Shown here in pieces: positions 56,411 to 64,000 of a stretch of 64,000 nt of DNA (positions are counted from its first letter, which is position 1; every line of letters starts with the position of its first letter). Under the pieces are notes generated by a model. It was not told where the DNA came from, did not search any database, and worked only from the letters and a program-made list of their open reading frames with translations. Location of the stretch: assembly GCF_033807575.1 (NCBI RefSeq), contig NC_084713.1:22543389-22607388 (forward strand), written 5' to 3'. Source of the stretch: Cydia pomonella (lineage: Eukaryota > Arthropoda > Insecta > Lepidoptera > Tortricidae). The translations under genes and the position numbers were made by a program.

Positions 56411-57578
56411 AATTAATCGACATTCATGCCAATATCATTTCTTCCTATTCGCAATTCTACACAGTCTAAATTCCTCACAGTAAGTATTTAACCACATTCG
56501 CTATTGTGCACAGTCATTATTTGTGTACAGTAGCGATTCAGCCTTTTCGCAATTCTGCACAATCTGAATTCTACACAACGGCATTTCACCACAGTCGCTA
56601 CTGTGCACAGTCATTATTTGTGCACATTAGCGATTCAGCCTTTTCGCAATTCTGCACAATCTGAATTCTACACAACGGCATTTCACCACAGTCGCTACTG
56701 TGCACAGTCATTATTTGTGCACATTAGTGATTCTCCCTGTTCGCAATCTCGCACAATCTTAATTCTACGCAATATCATGTGATAATAATATCATTATTTA
56801 TTTATTAGGATAATGAAAAGACGACTAAAAGCTAAAAAATATAGTATAAATTCTATTAATAGAACATTATTACAGAGGCCGGGATGAAAGGGGTTGCCGG
56901 CCGAATGCATATAGTTATGAGGCAGGCAACCTTTTTTCACGCCTAGGTATGTATAGTGCTTCTCTCAAACTAGCAATGAAATTAAAAACAACTATTAAAT
57001 AAGAAATATTGTTTTCAATTATTTTTTTCATTTCTGAATGTCATGATGCTGTGTTCCTATATCTGTGAAATGAAAATTAAAAAATAGTACTTAGTCGGCC
57101 TAGGCCTTTAATTTAATTGCCGGCTTCTTGGATGTGCTCCGCCCGAAACGAAATGTTTGAAGCCTAAAATACCGAACAGAATGACAATATTTCATTGCAT
57201 GCTTGAGAAAATGATATTGCGTAGAATTAAGATTGTGCGAGATTGCGAACAGGGAGAATCGCTAATGTGCACAAATAATGACTGTGCACAGTAGCGACTG
57301 TGGTGAAATGCCGTTGTGTAGAATTCAGATTGTGCAGAATTGCGAAAAGGCTGAATCGCTAATGTGCACAAATAATGACTGTGCACAGTAGCGACTGTGG
57401 TGAAATGCCGTTGTGTAGAATTCAGATTGTGCAGAATTGCGAAAAGGCTGAATCGCTACTGTACACAAATAATGACTGTGCACAATAGCGAATGTGGTTA
57501 AATACTTACTGTGAGGAATTTAGACTGTGTAGAATTGCGAATAGGAAGAAATGATATTGGCATGAATGTCGATTAATT
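56411..57578. mobile_element. 1168-bp foldback element with 10-bp target duplication
   Basis: The arms 56,411-56,778 and 57,211-57,578 are 368 bp each and almost perfectly complementary. CCTTTCCGTG flanks both ends (56,401-56,410 and 57,579-57,588) and occurs inside an S1 SINE, which fixes the boundaries. Each arm contains three copies of a 97-bp unit with GTGCACAGTCATTATTTGTG (at 56,506, 56,603, 56,700 and mirrored). The 432-bp loop has no frame of note. The long arms with internal tandem units and 9-10-bp duplications recall Foldback or Mutator-like elements; assignment is inference. Confidence 0.85.
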
Positions 57579-57636
57579 CCTTTCCGTGGGTAGTCATTTT
57601 GTGAAAGAATGTTCCCATAATATTTATTTATTTATT

Positions 57637-59206
57637 CTGACAATAATTAAAACGGTATCTTACAAAAATACTTTAAGCACGCTTATTAAAACGCTTCTTA
57701 TCAGTATAGTCGCATGTCACCATGCCCGTAAATTGCCGTACGTACCTATATCATCAAACATAGAAATTTTTGTGGCAATAACGAGTGCCTGAGAAAATGA
57801 AACATCGACAAATATGTTATCGATAAGTCAATCATAATTAAAATTAAAAGATGTAACTTCTACTTGCTGTAAGTACCAAGAAATTTCAAGAATGCAAATC
57901 AATTCCAAATCGAACCATAATTTATTGATTACATAAATTTAGTACTAATTTATATGAATAAAAACGTTAAGTGTAGAATACAGTGTCAAAAAATAAGAAA
58001 ACTACCAATGGGATCAAAGAAGATATCGAACGTGTTGTGTATTTCCAGTAGCTATCTTTTTATACAATGTTAAAAATTATCTATAACCCTAAGGTAACAT
58101 CGATAAGAGACATGTCGATATTTGATTTTGTTAATCACTTAATTTTGCCACAAAAACTTCCATGTCTGTATATCATTCATTTTTATTGCACAAAGGATTG
58201 GCTTTATTATCCAGTCATTCGTTTGGTCGCTAGACTTTATCGAGATAAATCTCTCTAAGTGTATTTTATTGTGTTTACTGGCTTCAATACCTTTTCGTAA
58301 TATGTATATATATTATATGTTTTAACAAGGGGCAAAGTTGTTGTGTTATTATTGATACTTGAGCAAGTGAAAGTTTCCAAAATTGAACACAAGCGTAGTG
58401 AAACTTCGAAAAGTTAAATCTTGAGCGTTTCAAGGCATGAGGGTTAAACAAATTAATCGAATAATGCAACCGAGTGAAACACAAAAAAATCACCACACCA
58501 AAGCGAGAAAAATACTATCTGTAAAACGTCAAACAAAATCAAACCAAATAAAATCCAAATGAACGTTATTAAATATTTGTAAGTCAATTCTATCAGCCAA
58601 CATAAGGAATCAACTCAAAATTTGCATGAAATTACCACTCTTGTGGATAAAATGTAAATTTCTCATCAGTTTTTGAACAAGCAAGTGAGCTTTTAGAAGC
58701 AGGTGTGGTATATTATTTAATATATTTTTCACCTCAGAAGCTCGGACAAGGCCCAAGGTTGCTTTGATCCTTTGATTCAAAGAGCGAATTCGATTTTGCT
58801 CACTGCATGAGACAAAGCATTTCAAAGTGCGGAGTGTAATAATTAGTATTGGTATGGATATGAGAACGGGTATGGGTGAATGGGTATTTGGGTTGGGTGA
58901 GTGGGAGTATGGATTACCATACTAGCTAGCTGACTGCACCCTAATGGGTGCAGCCACATTTACCTTGTATTGACCTTATCACATTTTTATACGGGTTTAA
59001 AATAAATAACCGACCTCACATTAATCAAATAATTTTTACATCACCAGACGCCCATTTCGCGAACGGTATGAGTCTAATTATTGCGGGCCTTTGAGTGCCA
59101 CGTCAACCCGTCGTGCCCGTGGAATCCAGGAAGTTCCAGATTCTTTGGGCCGTAATGTTCTGTACCTTATAGGGTTGCAATATATACCACCCTAAGTAGG
59201 TACTTC
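57637..59206. other. Unassigned stretch
   Basis: AT-rich to about 58,850, then a GGGTATGGG-like purine-rich patch (58,855-58,915). Frames of 63-71 codons have no known motif. AAATGAAACATCGACAA occurs at about 57,796 and again at 59,769. Confidence 0.4.
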
Positions 59207-59429
59207 TTTTTAGGGTTCCTTACCCAAAGGGTAAAACGAGACCCTATTACAAGACTCCGCAGTCCGCCTGTATGTCTGTCTGTCTGTCTATCACCAGGCT
59301 GTATCCCATGAACCGTGATAGTTAAACAGTTGAGATTTTCACAGATGATGTATAAATACTAAAGACAAATATTAAAAAGTACGGAAACCTCGGTGGGCGA
59401 GTCCGACTCGCACTAGTCCGGTTTTTTTT
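59207..59429 (-). mobile_element. P1-type repeat
   Basis: TTTTAGGGTTCCTTACCCAA, GGGTAAAACGAGACCCTATT, a TGTC run at 59,272-59,287, CATGAACCGTGATAG and CGAGTCCGACTCGCACTAGT. The GCGGCAACA part of the body is missing. Confidence 0.8.
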
Positions 59430-59436
59430 GGCAACG

Positions 59437-59530
59437 GGTATAATCGCTCTGGTGTTGCAGGTGTCCATTGGCTATGGTCATTGCTTACCATCGGGCGATT
59501 CGTCTACTCAATGGCGTCTTATATTAATAA
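59437..59530 (+). mobile_element. J-type LINE tail fragment
   Basis: CTCTGGTGTTGCAGGTGTCC, ATTGGCTATGGTCATTGCTT and ACCATCGGGCGATTCGTCTA. Confidence 0.6.
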
Positions 59531-59959
59531 AAATAAAACTATAAATTACTAGAATTTGCCTCTAAGCACCAGAGCAGTACATTAACTAGTACAATTTTCG
59601 GTCAGCTCCTTAACCTAGTACTACAAATCGATGACCTCGCGACAACAATACCATCGATTTGAGGGCGTTACCTGTGTCTCGTTACCTGGACATTTACCTG
59701 TACAAGTAGTATACGAATTTTTATGTTTAAAATATAGAACTAGTCCTAGCAAAGACGATAAATTGACAAAATGAAACATCGACAAGTCTAGATCAATAAG
59801 TAAAGCAAGACAAATATAGTTCTGCCATTCTCAAGATGTTTTCCGTTTACTATAGGGAATGTTGTATGTGTATTTTTTATGAATGTATTGTGTTCGTACA
59901 TGTATCAATGGTATCACCTATACCTATGTTTTTGCACCGCCTACAACTTATCTGCTTTG
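59531..59959. other. Unassigned
   Basis: No recognised feature. Confidence 0.4.
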
Positions 59960-60053
59960 CCTAAAGGTTGACTGGTAGAGAATGCCTTACGGCATTAATT
60001 TCGCCTATTGTACAGTGTGTTTTCTTATGTGCAATAAAGATTAAATAAATAAA
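59960..60053 (+). mobile_element. T1 LINE tail
   Basis: CCTAAAGGTTGACTGGTAGA, GAATGCCTTACGGCATTAAT and TGTGCAATAAAGATTAAATA with an AAATAAAT end. Confidence 0.8.
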
Positions 60054-60063
60054 TGTTCTCACT

Positions 60064-60097
60064 ATATATATACGTATATATATATATATATATATAA
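60064..60097. repeat. TA microsatellite
   Basis: An almost pure TA run with one ACG interruption. Confidence 0.9.
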
Positions 60098-60357
60098 CGA
60101 ATATACTACCATATATTTCATACATAGTCAATAATATATACATTTGTGATAACACGAGCAGACGAGCCGTCTGGTGGGAAGCGGTCATAAACATGAATAA
60201 TCAGGGATTTTTTTAAATAAATAAATAATCCCTGCATCCTATATTGAAGAAGATAGGCCACGTTAATATTAACTATGTCAAATTGCATATAATGTCACAA
60301 TGCTAATATTTAAAGTCGAATATTGTATGATTAGACAGACAGACAGACAGACAGACT

Positions 60358-60582
60358 TTAGCTGAAGACCGTGATGGATGGCGCAAGCGTGTTGTGGAGG
60401 GGAGAAAGCTATGCGACCAAGCCTGGTTTAATACATTAGATAGCAGAAGGTGTCGCAGAAAGCAAATCGGGACTGGAACCTCAGGTGGCATGAGCTTTCG
60501 CTGCCAAAAATGTGGGAGGTCGTGCCGCTCAAGAATCGGCCTCCACAGTCACCAAGCCCGTTGTCTAAACAGCAATGCTTAA
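60358..60582 (+). pseudogene. LINE ORF2 C-terminus with CCHC/C2H2-like finger
   Basis: After a GACA run (60,332-60,356) the frame reads LAEDRDGWRKRVVEGRKLCD and, at the end, FRCQKCGRSCRSRIGLHSHQ then ARC and a stop at 60,582. C-x2-C, SRIGL and SH-x3-C are the typical last motif of many LINE ORF2 proteins, so this is a 5'-truncated copy. Confidence 0.75.
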
Positions 60583-60684
60583 ATCGTCTGCAATAGACGC
60601 AAAGGCCTGTGATGATGAGACAGATACACATAACGCTGGAATTTGTATTGTGTTGTATTTATTGTACTTCATTCATAGATTTAT
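60583..60684. other. Probable LINE tail
   Basis: Follows the stop codon; contains GATGATGAGACAG, with no other match here. Confidence 0.35.
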
Positions 60685-60965
60685 ACTTACTTACTCCTTT
60701 GATGCAGCGACCCGTGTGTCAACCTGCGATAATAGATAGTTCGTGGTCAGACGTCAACTCGACAAGTTGTCTCGTACCTATTATCACAGGTCGAGCTTGA
60801 TATCGTATCGCTCCCTCGTGTACTCTTGGTACCTATATTTAACGGTCGAGCTCGCTTATATATCGCTCCCTACTTATTATTGTAATTAGTGTTAGTTTAC
60901 TATTGAGTTGTGTTAATATAGATTTATTATTTTTACCGCAACTTTTTATTTGCAACAATCCCAAC
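60685..60965. mobile_element. LINE tail remnant joined to a possible LTR fragment
   Basis: 60,685-60,714 (CTTACTTACTCCTTTGATGC; AGCGACCC) matches the tail at 6885 in minus orientation. 60,715-60,965 runs from TGTGTCAACCTGCG to TTTTATTTGCAACA with TATATATCGCTCCC inside, a TG...CA span of 251 bp, but no target duplication is visible. Confidence 0.3.
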
Positions 60966-61009
60966 ACCTAAGTACATATACCAAACCCCACTGTCAAATT
61001 ATTGCCCTC

Positions 61010-61100
61010 AAACCCCTAATGAAAGAGCGTACTCCTAGTAAATACCCGCAAGGCACTTGCAACCCCTCTGGCATTGCAGGCATCCATGGTTGACAAGAAA
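61010..61100 (+). mobile_element. J-type LINE tail fragment
   Basis: TAATGAAAGAGCGTACTCCT, GCAACCCCTCTGGCATTGCA and GGCATCCATGGTTGAC match, in reverse complement, the element at 55,878-56,335. Confidence 0.6.
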
Positions 61101-61172
61101 TATAGATTTATTTCAATTTATTCAAAGAATATTCGCAGAGGAGATATTCAAGCTTCACAAATACCTTACACC

Positions 61173-61290
61173 TGTTCATACATACATACATATAGTCACG
61201 CCTATTTCCCGGAGGGGTAAGCAGAGACCACGGATTTCCACTTGGTACGATCCTGACATGTATCTTACGTTACCTTCACTTTCAGAACAT
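61173..61290 (-). mobile_element. LINE tail with TACA run
   Basis: CATACATACATACATATAGT, CACGCCTATTTCCCGGAGGG and CACTTGGTACGATCCTGACA, a lepidopteran LINE tail type I recognise from experience; there is no second copy here. Confidence 0.5.
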
Positions 61291-61361
61291 CCCTGTTTAT
61301 TCTGATATATTTATAATAATTTTCTCGAGCTGCATTTGAATAAATAAATAAATAATAAATA

Positions 61362-61618
61362 AATATTATAGGACGTTATTACACAAATTGACTAAGTCCC
61401 ACAGTAAGCTCAATAAGGCTTGTGTTGATGGTACTTAGACAACGATATATATAATATATAAACACTTTATAAATACTTAAATACATAGAAAAACACCCAT
61501 GACTCAGGAACAAATATCCATGCTCGTCACACGACTAAATGCCCTTACCAGGATTTGAATCCGGGACCATCGGCGTCGTAGGCAGGGTCAGTATCCACTA
61601 GGCTAGACCGGTCGTCAA
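61362..61618 (-). mobile_element. S1 SINE, full length
   Basis: TATTATAGGACGTTATTACA, TAAGCTCAATAAGGCTTGTG, ACTCAGGAACAAATATCCAT, GGATTTGAATCCGGGACCAT and CACTAGGCTAGACCGGTCGT. Confidence 0.85.
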
Positions 61619-61759
61619 TAATAAGATATACATATAGAATAAAACTATTGGTGATCCAGATAAAAGGCAAAATATATCAAAAAAGCCTTTGAAACGACAG
61701 TTCAATCTACTTCAGATAAGTGGTAAATAATACTGGCTCCTTTGTTATTTCAGCTAGTG

Positions 61760-61930
61760 ATGATAGGAACTCGATTCTTTTGAGTGTACTTTGAAGAACT
61801 CGACTCGTTTTTACGAGTCCAGAGCTTTATTGAGTATTTTCGAAGCGCAACTCAAAAGGACTCGAGCCTCCGAATAAGGACTCCGTCAACAACTCTGTAG
61901 GTTTCTTCAACTTCAACAGTTCAACAACTC
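61760..61930. repeat. GACTC/GAGTC-rich segment, part 1
   Basis: GAACTCGATTCTTTTGAGTG, GAACTCGACTCGTTTTTACG, AACTCAAAAGGACTCGAGCC and AAGGACTCCGTCAAC. A similar composition resumes at 63,312 after about 1.4 kb that includes T1, F and other tails. Confidence 0.45.
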
Positions 61931-62042
61931 TCTAAAGTTCGAATTTTAGAAATTAGAAAGAAAATAAGCGATCTTGACCTATCTTTTTGATAAAAACACT
62001 GTTGAAAAATAAATAACATCAAATATTTATTTATTATTTATT

Positions 62043-62140
62043 TATTTTAAACTTTATTGCACAATAAAAATAAGTACAAATGGCGGACTTAATGCCTTAA
62101 GGCATTCTCTACCAGTCAACCATAGGGCAAAACAGAAATT
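62043..62140 (-). mobile_element. T1 LINE tail
   Basis: TTTAAACTTTATTGCACAAT, AATGGCGGACTTAATGCCTT and CATTCTCTACCAGTCAACCA. Confidence 0.8.
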
Positions 62141-62799
62141 CTCGAACTGATTTAACTATTATAAATCATATACCATTATTTACATTATTTTGCTTGGTAA
62201 TATACACATATTTTAAAAAGCGTTTTGCAATAATTTTCAATAAATAGATCCGTCAAAATTGTTTACGTTTTTCCTATGATATAATAAGTTTTTGGCAAAA
62301 CAATTCATTTTTGTTACAAGCTTTTATCGCTGACTGTACTTTTTTTTAGACAGGCGACTAATACTCATCGAACTAATTCTTTAAACCCCAAACACAATTA
62401 CGTTGCGTTGTTTTATCACAGAGTTCCTATGGCCACCTCCTATCTCCATCATCAGATCAGCTCGATGGTACCATAATATTGCATTGTCACCCGACTTACA
62501 TATGCATGCAAAATTTCAGCTCAATCGAATTATAAAATATATCAAAATTGTTAGTATAAATATCTGAGTGAACGTAATAATAGTTATGCTGCTGGCTGTT
62601 GCTTACTTCTAAGCTTTAGTGTAAGTATGATTTTACCCATGTCAATGTTATAAACACTAAGTTGTAAAAAAGTTTATAATGAGCGCCTATAGCTCACTAA
62701 ACTGTATTAATTTATTGTTATTACTGTCTAGGATGGAAATGTACACTAGATTAAGTAATTTTTTTTTTATTATTATTTTTTTTTTTTTTAATTATGTAA
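62141..62799. other. Unassigned AT-rich stretch
   Basis: Long T tracts at 62,760-62,790. GCTCAATCGAATTATAAAAT near 62,519 and AAGCTCAATCGGAAACCGG near 62,928 suggest old repeats, not classifiable. Confidence 0.4.
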
Positions 62800-62905
62800 T
62801 TCTATTTATTGACAATAACAATATACATAATGGATATATACAGATGAATACTATAACTAGCTTATATCTAAAATAGGCCCTTGAGGCATTATAAATTATG
62901 TTAAA
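62800..62905 (-). mobile_element. LINE tail (as at 46,797)
   Basis: TGACAATAACAATATACATA, ATGGATATATACAGATGAAT and CTAAAATAGGCCCTTGAGGC match 46,797-46,880. Confidence 0.6.
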
Positions 62906-63085
62906 TAAAGAACTCATATAAAAAAAAAGCTCAATCGGAAACCGGAAAGTGGATCAAATTTGCAAGATTTGATTACAGACCGACAGACAGACAGCGGGAC
63001 AGGTGAAACTAAATAAAAGCTTGTAAAAACGAACTATAGTAGCACAGACTTATGAATTTTTCAGCAGTTAAAATGTGAGTTTTTG

Positions 63086-63305
63086 TACCTCCACCTTACA
63101 GAAAACAGCAGCCAAATAACACTAGACCCTACTCATAGTGTTGTGTTCCTGCCGGTGAGTAAGGTTGCCAGAGCTCAACGAGGGGTCGGGTTTAGGGTCG
63201 GCAACGCGCATGTAACTCCTCTGGAGTTGCAGGCGTACATAGGCTACGGAGACTGCTTACCATCAGGCGGGCCGTATGCTTGTTTGCCACCGACGTAGTA
63301 TTAAA
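63086..63305 (+). mobile_element. F-family repeat
   Basis: TACCTCCACCTTACAGAAAA, CACTAGACCCTACTCATAGT, GTTCCTGCCGGTGAGTAAGG and TACATAGGCTACGGAGACTG to CACCGACGTAGTATTAAAAA. Confidence 0.8.
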
Positions 63306-63311
63306 AAAAAA

Positions 63312-63412
63312 AACAGACTCGGGTCTGTAACAAGTTGGAAAGAATTCAAGTTTCGAGTCTGAAAAACTGAGTCGAGTCGTAAAGCAGACTCATTGGACTC
63401 AAGTTTTAGCCA
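63312..63412. repeat. GACTC/GAGTC-rich segment, part 2
   Basis: ACAGACTCGGGTCTGTAACA, AGTTTCGAGTCTGAAAAACT, GAGTCGAGTCGTAAAGCAGA and CTCATTGGACTCAAGTTTTA. Confidence 0.45.
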
Positions 63413-63599
63413 ACACTATTGTCAGCCAAGCTCAAGAGCTTCAAAGAATCTTTATTCAGTACAGTAGTTGGAAGCGAGTGATACTTTCTACTTATTGGTT
63501 ATTTGAGTGGCGGAGCGTGTGAGCTTATGTAATGGTTCTCAGGATATTCATTGGATAGGGTATTACAGCATTAATAGTAGCGGATAAAATGATGTACAA
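63413..63599. other. Unassigned
   Basis: Nothing recognised. Confidence 0.4.
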
Positions 63600-64000
63600 A
63601 AAAACCGGCCAAGAGCATGTCGGGCCACGCTCAGTGTAGGGTTCCGTAGTTACTCTTTACAATCTCGTTACAATAAGCTAAACTGGAGCTTAAAGTATAT
63701 TAAAATTGTTAACCAAGGGATGAAACGGTACCTTTCACCCGAGTTAAACAAATAGGCAAATTCGCATAATCAGTACCTAATTAAAGTCTGTTTACTATGA
63801 AGGGAAAACTTTTTGCGATAACTCAAAAACAGCTAAACTGATCATGTCCGCTATAGTTTTCATTTAATGTCTTTCTTAAGCTGTACTTCCACGATTTTTT
63901 TTATATTTTTTGGACCTATGGTTCAAAAGTTAGAGGGGGGGGGGACACATTTTTTTTCTTTCGGAGCGATTATCTCCGAATATATTCACTTTATCAAAAA
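63600..64000 (+). mobile_element. P4-type repeat, runs off the window
   Basis: CCGGCCAAGAGCATGTCGGG, GCTCAGTGTAGGGTTCCGTA, AACTGATCATGTCCGCTATA, ATGGTTCAAAAGTTAGAGGG, a G run at 63,936-63,944 and TCTCCGAATATATTCACTTT. It supplies the head and middle of the subtype whose end is at 2566-2896. Confidence 0.75.

Larger units (their letters stand above)
55828..57636 (+). mobile_element. S1 SINE, split by two insertions
   Basis: Pieces in order: 55,828-55,877 (TTTATTTGTGTTATGAGCAC; CCCGAGTCATGG), 56,336-56,410 (TATATATATCGTTGTCTGAG; ACAAGCCTTCTTGACC) and 57,579-57,636 (AGTCATTTTGTGAAAGAATG; ATTTATTTATT). The head is lost. Confidence 0.75.

Noticed and set aside
60715..60965. Confident solo LTR
   Set aside because: TG...CA ends are present but no target duplication is visible and the left neighbour is a truncated LINE tail; kept only as a low-confidence remark.

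Overview
This window reads as gene-poor nuclear DNA from a lepidopteran insect (moth or butterfly). The basis is its AT-rich composition, 3' untranslated tails of several LINE types and tRNA-headed SINEs that I know as common in lepidopteran genomes, and many short inverted-repeat elements. I cannot name the species. I found no host protein-coding gene, no intact tRNA gene and no CRISPR array. Almost everything recognisable is a transposable element or a remnant of one, so the layout is a TE graveyard that could equally be intergenic or a large intron. Shorthand used below: P family = repeats with a GGCCAAGTGCGAGTCGGACT-type head, a GACA/GACGG microsatellite and a TACGGAACCCTAAAA end (subtypes P1-P4); S1 and S2 = two tRNA-headed SINE families; F family = repeats ending in an ACTACGTCGGTGGCAAACAAG-type block; J-type tail = LINE 3' ends containing GCTTACCATCAGG; T1 tail = LINE 3' ends containing GGTTGACTGGTAGAGAATGCC and GCAATAAAG.

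Layout. 1-2073 (minus) is a 691-codon frame, open at the window edge, with a zinc finger, Ser-rich repeats, a coiled coil and an esterase-like region: the ORF1 type of a CR1-like LINE. 2-13 kb holds a possible solo LTR, P, F and S1 copies, and broken LINE reverse-transcriptase ends. 13.7-17.1 kb is a 3.37-kb inverted-terminal-repeat transposon inserted in a LINE tail; an empty copy of that tail lies at 26.8-27.1 kb. 17-32 kb is a mix of MITEs, tandem arrays and a SINE-split palindrome. 33-48 kb is denser in SINEs and LINE fragments, with a second solo LTR candidate (39.85 kb) and a P copy carrying an antisense 5S rRNA fragment (46.5 kb). 48.3-53.1 kb is one 4.8-kb foldback structure with arms of about 1.5 kb, whose right arm was later split by a LINE with an intact partial reverse-transcriptase frame. 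53-57.6 kb has near-perfect palindromes, tandem duplications and a deep nest: a SINE split by a LINE tail (itself split by another SINE) and by a 1168-bp foldback element with 10-bp target duplications. 57.6-64 kb returns to scattered P, S1, F and LINE fragments.

The pieces do not form a pathway. Their interest lies in the insertion history they record, in several unusual inverted-repeat elements, and in chimeras that suggest template switching. The most informative observations are the two foldback elements, the filled/empty site pair, the 5S chimera, and the variable 285-bp tandem units inside two P2 copies.
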